Shown here: piece by piece, positions 1 to 5,219 of the stretch | Layout: every line of letters starts with the position of its first letter | How positions within the stretch are numbered: the stretch's first letter is position 1 | Origin: Bacteroidales bacterium | Lineage (GTDB): Bacteria > Bacteroidota > Bacteroidia > Bacteroidales > WCHB1-69 | DNA length: 5,251 bases | Direction of reading: 5' to 3' | Assembly (NCBI GenBank): GCA_031273515.1 | Contig: JAISRU010000286.1 | Location: forward strand, 1 to 5,251 | Notes under the pieces: generated by a model | Seen by the model: the letters and a program-made list of their open reading frames with translations, nothing else | What the model was told of the DNA's origin: nothing | Databases searched by the model: none | Made by a program: the position numbers and the translations under genes

Positions 1-146
1 CTACGAATGTATGGGAGAGGTATGCCCTAACGGGAAGAAAAACAGGATTTTGCTGACTAAAATCAATCTTTAGTTCCCATTTTTCAAATCGGAATAGCGT
101 TTTACGCTAAAACAACCGAAGAATACAACTTTTAGTGATTACATTT

Positions 147-235
147 TTACCCGATTTCCCGAAATAATAGGGTTTTCGGACAGACACTATTTAATGATTG
201 AAACAGAACCACAATAAAAGCATTTTTTTTGCCAT
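147..235 (-). pseudogene. Frame-disrupted mini-ORF, possible relative of the 285-392 ORF
   Basis: Reading leftward from the ATG at 235-233, the frame opens M-A-K-K and passes through a run of eight A. It then continues MLLLWFCFNH and stops at 193-191, giving only 14 codons. Reading the A-run with a -1 slip, or with one extra A, gives MAKKNAFIVVLFQSLNSV followed by eleven more residues and a stop at 149-147, 29 residues in all. That opening resembles the neighbouring mini-ORF (MSKKNAFGMVVKSLRKTV). The start lies about nine bases after the expected start point of the promoter at 251-258. It could be a decayed copy, a gene using slippage, or non-coding DNA. No family is recognised. Confidence 0.2.
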
Positions 236-258
236 TTCTGATTTTTGACGCAAAGTTA
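216..258 (-). repeat. Promoter/leader repeat, copy A
   Basis: Imperfect direct repeat of 372-415, offset by 156 bases. The first 15 bases on the plus strand (AAAAGC, A, eight T) are identical. Overall I count about 39 matches over 45 aligned columns, with three mismatches and three single-base gaps. The conserved part covers the -7 promoter element, the leader, the start codon and the first few codons of the downstream mini-ORF. One of the gaps lies between the ATG and the A-run and changes the reading frame. Confidence 0.7.
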
Positions 259-279
259 CTATTTTATAATCACTTACAA
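251..279 (-). promoter_or_regulatory. Leftward Bacteroidota-type promoter, copy A
   Basis: On the minus strand TAACTTTG (258-251) fits the Bacteroidota -7 consensus TAnnTTTG exactly. A TTG at 279-277 lies 18 bases upstream, close to the usual -33 spacing. Transcription would start near 244 and run toward the left edge, into the frame-broken mini-ORF beginning at 235. The -7 element lies inside the segment duplicated at 372-415. Confidence 0.5.
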
Positions 280-284
280 CGATT

Positions 285-392
285 TTACCATTCCTTTTGT
301 CTATTAAGCCCATTTGTACAACTGTTTGCCTCTTTTTTGACCGTTTTTCTTAGTGATTTTACTACCATACCAAAAGCATTTTTTTTACTCAT
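285..392 (-). CDS. Possible 35-residue basic mini-protein, function unknown
   Basis: The ATG at 392-390 opens a 35-codon frame ending in TAA at 287-285. The product begins MSKKNAFGMVVKSLRKTVKK and ends NRQKEW. It is rich in Lys and Arg, has one Cys, and has no signal peptide or membrane segment. What favours it as a gene is position: a consensus Bacteroidota -7 element (TAATTTTG, 415-408) lies just upstream, so the ATG would fall about ten bases into the transcript. The promoter and first codons are duplicated at 216-258. Against it, the ORF is short, has no visible ribosome binding site, and matches no family I know. It could equally be chance coding within a non-coding transcript. Confidence 0.3.
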   Translation of the reverse strand: MSKKNAFGMVVKSLRKTVKKEANSCTNGLNRQKEW

Positions 393-415
393 TCTGTTTT
401 TTGACTGCAAAATTA
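372..415 (-). repeat. Promoter/leader repeat, copy B
   Basis: Partner of the repeat at 216-258, with the same order of elements: -7 element, leader, ATG, run of eight A, then TGCTTTT. In this copy the frame through the A-run stays open and leads into the 35-codon mini-ORF. The two units therefore lie head to tail and both point leftward. Confidence 0.7.
408..415 (-). promoter_or_regulatory. Leftward Bacteroidota-type -7 element, copy B
   Basis: On the minus strand TAATTTTG (415-408) fits TAnnTTTG exactly. No convincing -33 TTG is seen at the expected distance, so it is weaker than copy A. Its predicted start point near 401 would give a very short leader to the ATG at 392-390. Confidence 0.4.
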
Positions 416-593
416 TATAAATCAAATAGTAATGACATATAACAGCCTACCATTTGTCCATTACCTCAACTTTCAAAATCCATTTACAAAATGAAAATCA
501 GAGGCAAATGGCATTTCTCTGAAATGACCATGAAGGTTCAACAACTTTTCTCCAAAATTGGAATAGACTACCTAATTTAAGCGGAGTTAGGGG

Positions 594-622
594 TTAATCA
601 GATAAATCACAGTTCAAGACAA
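594..622 (+). repeat. Dispersed 26-29 bp repeat, copy 1
   Basis: Begins TTAATCAGATAAATCACAG and ends CAAGACAA. It is identical over 26 bases (597-622) to the reverse complement of 4224-4249. It matches 4712-4740 over 29 bases with one difference (T to C). It lies eight bases beyond the mfd stop codon and is followed by AATTTTCAATT (622-632), a unit of the tandem tract that also follows copy 3. The copies flank mfd on both sides. Confidence 0.85.
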
Positions 623-630
623 ATTTTCAA

Positions 631-3600
631 TTATAAGGAGATTTGTTGCAGGGCATGGATAGCGTTTTCGACTGAATGAACCTTGTCGAAAATGATGGTC
701 AATTTATTGCCGTTTTCGCGCATGTATGCCAACGTCGGACGCTGCCTGAGAACCTGTATAATCTGAAGAAATTGCTTGCCTTGATAGTAAATCGACTCCG
801 GATCAGATAAAAAATATCCGATTAATTTGCCCTGTTTCAAGACTAATTTCTCGAATCCTGTCTGTTTTGCGATGCGTCGAAGGTTCATTGTTCGTATCAG
901 TTCTTCCGTTTGAGGAGGAATTTGTCCGAAACGATCGGTGAGTTTTTCTCGAAACTGTTTCATTTCATCATCGTTTGTCAGACTGTTTAGTTCTTTATAC
1001 AACGAATAACGTTCCCCGCTGCTTGATACGTAGGCGTCGGGCAAAAGTAATTCCAGATCGGTTTCAATGACACAGTCTTTGACAAAAGTATAATCCGGAT
1101 TTTCGGCAATTTCGCTTTCGGAAACATCCTTTTGACGCAATTCGTCAAGCGCTTCTTCCAATATTTTCTGATACATTTCGTATCCGATTTCGGTAATAAA
1201 TCCGCTTTGTTCAGCGCCCAGCAGATTGCCTGCGCCGCGTATATCCAAGTCGCGCATGGCAATATTGAAACCGCTTCCGATGTCTGAAAATTCTTCAATA
1301 GCTCGCAGTCGTTTTCGGGCAGTGTCAGAAATAAAACTCTGAGGTGGAGTAAGTAAATAACAAAAGGCTTTCTTGTTTTTTCTTCCAACTCTGCCCCGTA
1401 GCTGATGCAATTCGCTTAGTCCGTAGTTTTGAGCATCGTTGATGATGATTGTATTGGCATTGGGAATATCCAATCCCGATTCTATAATGGTAGTACAAAC
1501 AAGGACGTCGTAATATCCATCGATAAAATCCAGCATGATTTGTTCCAATTGTTCTCCTTCCATCTGTCCGTGGGCGACGCTTACCCGTCTATCGGGGAAA
1601 TTTTGCCGTATCATAGCGGCAATTTCGCCGATGTTATCAATACGATTGTGAACAACAAAAACCTGTCCTGCCCGTGAAATCTCATATTCAATCGCCGACC
1701 TGATTAATTCTTCCGAAAAAGGAAAGACCTCCGTTTGTATCGGACAACGATTTAAAGGCGGCGTTTGCATAATCGAAATGTCGCGCGCACCCATCAGTGA
1801 AAATTGCAGCGTACGCGGAATAGGAGTAGCCGTCAAGGTCATGGTATCCACATTCACTTTGAGAGAACGTAACTTTTCCTTTGCACTTACGCCGAATTTT
1901 TGTTCTTCGTCCACAATGAGCAATCCCAAATCTTTGAAAACAACATCTTTTCCCAACAAACGATGCGTCCCGATGATGATATCGGTTTTTCCGCTCTTGA
2001 GATTGTCTAAGGTTTCCTTTCGTTCTTTGGTCGATTTAAAGCGATTGATATAATCTGTCTTACAGGGAAAATTTGCCAGACGATCTCTAAACGTATTGTA
2101 ATGCTGCAACGCCAATATGGTCGTAGGAACAAGAATAGCAACCTGTTTGTTGTCGCAAACGGCTTTAAAGGCTGCGCGAACCGCTATTTCCGTTTTGCCG
2201 AACCCGACGTCTCCGCATATCAGTCTGTCCATTGGATAATTTGCCTCCATGTCGTTTTTTACATCCTGCGTGGCTTTTACCTGATCGGGTGTATCTTCGT
2301 AGATAAAAGAAGTTTCTAGTTCTGCCTGCATATAATTATCGGACGAAAAAGCAAATCCTTCCGTTGTTTTGCGTTCGGCATAGAGTTTGGCAAGGTCGAT
2401 AACCATCTCTTTGACCTTGCTCTTTGTTTTCTCCTTTACTTTGCTCCACGCATTGCTTCCCAGTCTATTCAGCACAGGTTCTTCGCCCTCGCGTCCGGAA
2501 AACTTGGCAATACGATGCAGCGAATGAATGCTGATATACAAAATATCGTTTCCTTTATACAGTATCTTGATTGCTTCCTGCTGTTTTCCGTTTATTGTGA
2601 TCTTTTCCAATCCTGCATATTGTCCGACGCCGTGATCGATATGGGTAATATAGTCGCCCTGCTTTAAGTCGTAGATTTCTTTCAAACGAATACAATCATT
2701 CTTTTTGTATTTATCCTCGACATTGTAACGATGGTATCTGTTAAACACCTGATGATCCGTATAAAAAGCAATGCGTTGTTCCTTGTCGATAAAACCTTCG
2801 TGCAGCGTGTAGGAAACGTATGCAACCATTTCTTTTTCTAATTTCATGCGATACTCTTGAGAAAAACAACGGTATTTTTCCTCTTCGGACAGCACATCCC
2901 TGACAAGATTTCGTATGCGAAGCGATTGATTTTCGTTCAAAGAACTGAAAACGGTAACAATTCCCTGTTCATAGTTTGAGACCCATTGATCGATAAGCAA
3001 ATCAAATTGTTTGTTGAACGACATTTGCTGTTGGACGTCGAACGACGCAGTAAATTGTGCGTCCAAGCAGGCATTTGTTCCAAATTCCACGACAGAAAAA
3101 TGCGGCAACGATGTGTTGAATTGTTTTTCATCGATAAATAAATCGGAAAAAGAGGTTGTTTCCTGCAGATTTTCAGGTATCGATTGCTGTTTTTTTCGGA
3201 TACTGTCGATGCACCACGCCATATCTTCAAACCATAGGACAGTATCGGGCGGAAGGGCGTCAAAGAAATTGACGGTGGGAATTATTGTTTTATCCTGATG
3301 TAAATCGGGAGTGATAACAATTTTGTCCAAGAGGGTTTTTGACAATTGGGTATCGATTTCAAATATTCGCAAAGAAGCGACCGTATTCCCAGAAAATTCT
3401 ATACGATAAGGAAACTCGTTTGTATAGGAAAAGACGTCCACAATACCTCCTCTTACGGCAAATTGTCCGGGTTGAAATACAAAGTCGCTGTATTCGAAAT
3501 GATTTTCCGTCAGAAATTCCAGCAGAAAGTCTTGAGATATGTTTTCTCCTTTGAGAACACAAAAAGCAGATTTATCGATTTCCTGTTTTGTAGCCACTTT

Positions 3601-4152
3601 TTGCATGATGGCTTCAGGAGAAGTAACAATAAGCAGACGTTCACCCTGTTGTAATCGCTGTAAGGTTTTGGTACGAAGCAGGACATTGAAATTATCCGTC
3701 TGACTTGTCTTGTGCGAAAAGGGATTGGTCTCAGGAAAAAAGACGACTTGTTTTAGGGAAGCATCTGTATTTTCTTCTTGGAGGAGTTGTTCGAGATCGC
3801 CGTAAAAGAAGGCTGCCGATTCTTTATCCGGCAGAATAAACAGATGAGGTTGAGACGTCAGCGAGGTACAGGCTGCTGCGAATAAAGAGCGGGAACTTCC
3901 ATTCAATCCGCTGACTCTTGTCCTGATAACAGTTTTGCCGACAAGATGTTCGGCTAATGTTTTTGTTTTTGAACACTGTGCATATAATGCAATTAAATCG
4001 TTTCTTTTCAATTCGGTCTGTAAAAATAGTTTATTTTTTATCTGATGAAATACTTGTTTTCTCTTTATTGCCTGTTTCTGCTTGACTGTCGAAACACAGA
4101 AAAACAAACAGAAACATACCCGAAACGCAAAATATTTCGATTTCGTATTCAT
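631..4152 (-). CDS. mfd: Transcription-repair coupling factor Mfd
   Basis: Mfd is an ATP-driven DNA translocase. It pushes or removes RNA polymerase stalled at lesions and recruits UvrA to start nucleotide excision repair. Numbering from the ATG at 4152 (1173 residues), a UvrB-like N-terminal module spans about 55-390 and includes GGIVDVF at 235-241. The CarD/RID-type RNA polymerase-binding domain spans about 496-553 (GDYITHIDHGVGQYAGLE). The RecG-like motor follows: Walker A GDVGFGKTE 647-655, GTHRLL 728-733, DEEQ 748-751, TATPIPRT 774-781, TTIIESGLDIPNA from 887 and QLRGRVGR 917-924. The TRG region lies near 955-994, and the C-terminal domain covers about 1028-1158. All motor motifs are intact. 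The start is uncertain. The frame is open to an ATG at 4413, but that extension translates repeats. Homologues, as I recall them, begin about eight residues before LYAQ, which favours TTG at 4011-4009 (1126 residues). I give the nearest ATG. Confidence 0.95.
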   Translation of the reverse strand: MNTKSKYFAFRVCFCLFFCVSTVKQKQAIKRKQVFHQIKNKLFLQTELKRNDLIALYAQCSKTKTLAEHLVGKTVIRTRVSGLNGSSRSLFAAACTSLTSQPHLFILPDKESAAFFYGDLEQLLQEENTDASLKQVVFFPETNPFSHKTSQTDNFNVLLRTKTLQRLQQGERLLIVTSPEAIMQKVATKQEIDKSAFCVLKGENISQDFLLEFLTENHFEYSDFVFQPGQFAVRGGIVDVFSYTNEFPYRIEFSGNTVASLRIFEIDTQLSKTLLDKIVITPDLHQDKTIIPTVNFFDALPPDTVLWFEDMAWCIDSIRKKQQSIPENLQETTSFSDLFIDEKQFNTSLPHFSVVEFGTNACLDAQFTASFDVQQQMSFNKQFDLLIDQWVSNYEQGIVTVFSSLNENQSLRIRNLVRDVLSEEEKYRCFSQEYRMKLEKEMVAYVSYTLHEGFIDKEQRIAFYTDHQVFNRYHRYNVEDKYKKNDCIRLKEIYDLKQGDYITHIDHGVGQYAGLEKITINGKQQEAIKILYKGNDILYISIHSLHRIAKFSGREGEEPVLNRLGSNAWSKVKEKTKSKVKEMVIDLAKLYAERKTTEGFAFSSDNYMQAELETSFIYEDTPDQVKATQDVKNDMEANYPMDRLICGDVGFGKTEIAVRAAFKAVCDNKQVAILVPTTILALQHYNTFRDRLANFPCKTDYINRFKSTKERKETLDNLKSGKTDIIIGTHRLLGKDVVFKDLGLLIVDEEQKFGVSAKEKLRSLKVNVDTMTLTATPIPRTLQFSLMGARDISIMQTPPLNRCPIQTEVFPFSEELIRSAIEYEISRAGQVFVVHNRIDNIGEIAAMIRQNFPDRRVSVAHGQMEGEQLEQIMLDFIDGYYDVLVCTTIIESGLDIPNANTIIINDAQNYGLSELHQLRGRVGRKNKKAFCYLLTPPQSFISDTARKRLRAIEEFSDIGSGFNIAMRDLDIRGAGNLLGAEQSGFITEIGYEMYQKILEEALDELRQKDVSESEIAENPDYTFVKDCVIETDLELLLPDAYVSSSGERYSLYKELNSLTNDDEMKQFREKLTDRFGQIPPQTEELIRTMNLRRIAKQTGFEKLVLKQGKLIGYFLSDPESIYYQGKQFLQIIQVLRQRPTLAYMRENGNKLTIIFDKVHSVENAIHALQQISL

Positions 4153-4160
4153 AAGAGTGT

Positions 4161-4200
4161 ACGAGTAAACGAGTAAACAAGTAAACAAGTGGACAAGTGA
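4161..4200. repeat. 8-bp tandem repeat tract, five units
   Basis: Five 8-bp units in a row: ACGAGTAA twice, ACAAGTAA, ACAAGTGG and ACAAGTGA. The tract ends nine bases from the candidate mfd ATG at 4152. On the mfd strand it reads as repeated ACTTGTTT/ACTCGTTT and translates to SLVHLFTCLLVYS in the open frame. That low-complexity reading argues against coding use. Confidence 0.8.
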
Positions 4201-4223
4201 ATAAGGACGCAAAGCGACGATGA

Positions 4224-4249
4224 TTGTCTTGAACTGTGATTTATCTGAT
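4224..4249 (-). repeat. Dispersed 26-29 bp repeat, copy 2 (inverted)
   Basis: Perfect 26-base reverse complement of 597-622. It lies in the upstream extension of the mfd reading frame, where it would be read as SDKSQFKT. It forms an inverted pair with copy 1 across mfd and with copy 3 across the repeat mosaic. Confidence 0.85.
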
Positions 4250-4255
4250 GGACTA

Positions 4256-4349
4256 TGATTATTTTTCCTCACCCCCTGCCCCTCTCCAGTTTCTACAAGC
4301 TCAACTACCGGAGAGGGGAGATACAAAATCTGTGTGCTAAAAATAATCA
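4256..4349. repeat. 94-bp nested inverted repeat
   Basis: The outer arms are a perfect 11-bp inverted pair: TGATTATTTTT (4256-4266) and AAAAATAATCA (4339-4349). Inside them, CCCCTCTCC (4279-4287) pairs perfectly with GGAGAGGGG (4310-4318) around a 22-base centre. That centre carries AGTT (4288-4291) and AACT (4303-4306), also complementary. On the minus strand the centre reads GGTAGTTGAGCTTGTAGAAA, which is translated as VVELVET and which I recognise as a recurring intergenic motif. No target-site duplication is visible at the outer ends. It may be a mobile miniature element or a structured RNA/DNA site. Confidence 0.65.
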
Positions 4350-4368
4350 CCCGAATGGCATGAGGGTG
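4348..4368. repeat. Small hairpin CACCC/GGGTG
   Basis: CACCC (4348-4352) pairs with GGGTG (4364-4368) across an 11-base loop. It abuts the right arm of the nested inverted repeat. It is short and could be chance. Confidence 0.35.
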
Positions 4369-4395
4369 CATTTCAAATTGTCGCATACGTGAAAA

Positions 4396-4408
4396 ATCCC
4401 GCAGGGAT
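4396..4408. repeat. Small hairpin ATCCC-GCA-GGGAT
   Basis: A perfect 5-bp-arm palindrome with a 3-base loop (ATCCC 4396-4400, GGGAT 4404-4408). It lies just inside the ATG at 4413, so the first residues of the longest mfd frame (MSSLRDFSR) are translated from it. No T-run follows on either strand, so it does not look like an intrinsic terminator. Confidence 0.45.
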
Positions 4409-4438
4409 GACACTTTATTAATCGCAGGTGCAAACTGC

Positions 4439-4446
4439 CAAAAGTA
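4439..4446 (-). promoter_or_regulatory. Candidate leftward -7 element, possibly for mfd
   Basis: On the minus strand TACTTTTG (4446-4439) fits TAnnTTTG. It is the only full match I found between 4150 and 4838 in the mfd direction. No -33 TTG is present at the expected distance. Use of this site would give mfd a leader of about 280 bases to the ATG at 4152, or about 420 to the TTG at 4011, transcribing the hairpins and the tandem tract. Confidence 0.25.
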
Positions 4447-4466
4447 TTATTGTATCTTGTAAAAAC

Positions 4467-4486
4467 TTTCACCGCATTTCGTGAAA
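4467..4486. repeat. Hairpin TTTCAC/GTGAAA
   Basis: TTTCAC (4467-4472) pairs perfectly with GTGAAA (4481-4486) across an 8-base loop. It overlaps the start of the paired 21-bp repeats by two bases and shares their AAACTTTC-type edge (AAAACTTTC also occurs at 4462-4470). Confidence 0.5.
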
Positions 4487-4527
4487 ACTTTCTCTTGATA
4501 AAGTTCAAACTTTCCCTTGATAAAGTT
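4485..4527. repeat. Two tandem 21-bp hairpin repeats
   Basis: Copies at 4485-4505 and 4507-4527 are separated by one base and differ at one position (CTTTCTCTTG versus CTTTCCCTTG). Each is itself an inverted repeat, with AACTTT pairing with AAAGTT around an 8-base loop. In the second copy the arms extend to AAACTTT/AAAGTTT. The sequence is followed by GGGACGG. It could be a paired protein-binding site or two small RNA hairpins. Neither has a terminator-like T-run. Confidence 0.7.
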
Positions 4528-4601
4528 TTGGGACGGTATGGGAGAAATTTTTAGTCATCCCATTCAGACGTTTCTGTCTTGTTTCTTTTATGCCCACATT
4601 T

Positions 4602-4617
4602 CGTCCCTGACGGGACG
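4602..4617. repeat. GTCCC-TGAC-GGGAC palindrome, copy 1
   Basis: CGTCCC (4602-4607) pairs with GGGACG (4612-4617) around TGAC. The 14-base core recurs exactly at 4656-4669. The outermost pair is C-G here and T-A in the second copy, so both bases changed while pairing was kept. This resembles a dispersed intergenic palindrome that I recall from Bacteroidota genomes. Confidence 0.7.
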
Positions 4618-4654
4618 GAGCAAGAGAGGTATTGTGATGTTTCTACCAACATAT

Positions 4655-4670
4655 TGTCCCTGACGGGACA
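4655..4670. repeat. GTCCC-TGAC-GGGAC palindrome, copy 2
   Basis: TGTCCC (4655-4660) pairs with GGGACA (4665-4670) around TGAC. It lies 53 bases to the right of copy 1, in the same orientation. The preceding bases of the two copies are related (CCCACATTTC and ACCAACATAT), so the repeated unit extends a little to the left of the palindrome. Confidence 0.7.
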
Positions 4671-4711
4671 GGCGTGGGTATTTGCGTCCGAATGGCAATC
4701 ATGTCAATCAG

Positions 4712-4740
4712 TTAATCAGACAAATCACAGTTCAAGACAA
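4712..4740 (+). repeat. Dispersed 26-29 bp repeat, copy 3
   Basis: Matches 594-622 over 29 bases with one difference (ATCAGACAAATC instead of ATCAGATAAATC), in the same orientation. A 14-base spacer follows, then AATTTTCAATT. In copy 1 the AATTTTCAATT follows directly. It lies about 55 bases upstream of the bactofilin promoter. Confidence 0.85.
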
Positions 4741-4754
4741 AAGCGTCCGCAGGC

Positions 4755-4786
4755 AATTTTCAATTTTCAATTCTCAATTTTCAATT
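4755..4786. repeat. 7-bp AATTTTC tandem tract
   Basis: Four 7-bp units (AATTTTC, AATTTTC, AATTCTC, AATTTTC) plus a terminal AATT. The tract covers the position where a -33 element would lie and ends eight bases before the -7 element of the bactofilin promoter. A change in unit number could therefore affect promoter activity, though nothing here shows that it varies. Confidence 0.8.
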
Positions 4787-4794
4787 AAATATTG

Positions 4795-4802
4795 TATCTT
4801 TG
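4795..4802 (+). promoter_or_regulatory. Bactofilin promoter -7 element
   Basis: TATCTTTG matches the Bacteroidota -7 consensus TAnnTTTG exactly, in the common context TATCTTTGCAGC. Transcription would start near 4809, leaving a leader of about 30 bases before the ATG at 4839. No clear -33 TTG is seen; the expected position lies in the AATTTTC tandem tract. Confidence 0.7.
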
Positions 4803-4838
4803 CAGCGTTAATTAAATCTCAAATTAAAATATACAGAA

Positions 4839-5219
4839 ATGGGCAAAAATATGGAGACAGAAGCATCATGTATTAATATCATAGGCGCTGGAACAGAAAT
4901 AAAAGGCGATATAAAAACATCAGGAGACATGCGTATCGATGGAAAACTGACAGGTAATTTTTCATCCGGTCAAAAATTAGTGATAGGACAGTCGGGAATA
5001 ATAGAAGGAGACATAAAATGCAAAGACTGCGATATTTCGGGGAAAGTTATCGGGAACATGCATGTTACTGAACTCCTGACGCTAAAAGCAACCGCCGACG
5101 TCATGGGAGATATCTCCACAAATAAAATTGTAATTGAACCCGGCGCTCAATTTTCGGGCGTGTGCAAAATGCATCAAAACATGCAGGGCAAACAGGAACA
5201 AACCAAATCAAAGGACTAA
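4839..5219 (+). CDS. Bactofilin (polymer-forming cytoskeletal protein)
   Basis: A 126-residue member of the bactofilin family (formerly DUF583/CcmA-like). These proteins polymerise without nucleotide into membrane-associated filaments that act in cell shape, wall synthesis or polar scaffolding. The core, roughly residues 12-110, shows the spaced Gly/Ile pattern of a right-handed beta-helix: GDIKTSGDMRIDGKLTGNF from 23, LVIGQSGIIEGDIKCKDCDI from 47, then ISGKVIGNM, GDISTNKIVIEPGAQFSG from 90. It is flanked by short disordered tails; the C-terminal tail is Gln/Lys-rich. The length is typical of Bacteroidota members. The ATG at 4839 fits the promoter at 4795-4802; an internal Met at residue 5 is an alternative. 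No Shine-Dalgarno sequence is seen, as is usual in the phylum. Its role in this organism cannot be told from the window. Confidence 0.92.
   Translation: MGKNMETEASCINIIGAGTEIKGDIKTSGDMRIDGKLTGNFSSGQKLVIGQSGIIEGDIKCKDCDISGKVIGNMHVTELLTLKATADVMGDISTNKIVIEPGAQFSGVCKMHQNMQGKQEQTKSKD

Larger units (their letters stand above)
1..630. other. Intergenic region left of mfd, no conventional gene
   Basis: I see no long open frame with a recognisable product on either strand. The region contains two leftward promoter/leader copies (216-258 and 372-415) with mini-ORFs, and one copy of a dispersed repeat (594-622). A perfect 6-bp-arm hairpin lies at 95-109 (TAGCGT, TTT loop, ACGCTA) with no adjoining T-run. 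A weak CCC-TAAC-GGG palindrome at 25-34 resembles the palindromes at 4602 and 4655. No clear terminator for mfd is visible to the left of its stop codon. Positions 1-140 and 420-590 hold nothing else I can name. Confidence 0.6.
4153..4838. other. Repeat-dense divergent intergenic region
   Basis: This stretch separates the mfd start from the bactofilin gene and holds no credible gene. It contains, in order, an 8-bp tandem tract, a dispersed repeat copy, a nested inverted repeat, several small hairpins, paired 21-bp hairpin repeats, two GTCCC/GGGAC palindromes, a third dispersed repeat copy, a 7-bp tandem tract and the bactofilin promoter. Open frames crossing it have translations made from these repeats (for example SPVVELVET and NFQFSIFN), not from protein domains. 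Confidence 0.7.

Noticed and set aside
229..420. Plus-strand 63-codon frame, Phe/Leu-rich
   Set aside because: It is the antisense of the leftward promoter/mini-ORF units; its hydrophobic look comes from T-runs, and it has no promoter or family match.
491..580. Plus-strand 29-codon frame starting MKIRGKWHFSEM
   Set aside because: Short, with no TAnnTTTG promoter seen upstream, and no family recognised; I considered a transposase remnant but nothing supports it.
571..591. CCTAA/TTAGG inverted repeat as mfd terminator
   Set aside because: Only 5-bp AT-rich arms, an 11-base loop and no T-run on the mfd strand.
987..3654. Numerous open frames on both strands inside mfd
   Set aside because: They overlap a fully conserved Mfd coding frame and translate to sequences without domain features.
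4352..4697. CCGAATGGCA occurring twice in the intergenic region
   Set aside because: Ten bases only, with unrelated flanks; may be chance or a small part of a repeat I cannot define.
4467..4740. Possible CRISPR array from the clustered short repeats
   Set aside because: The repeats belong to different families, occur at most twice each in tandem, and lack regular repeat-spacer units or cas genes.
4579..4876. Two overlapping plus-strand frames upstream of bactofilin
   Set aside because: Their translations come from the palindromes, dispersed repeat and AATTTTC tract; the second overlaps the bactofilin start in another frame.
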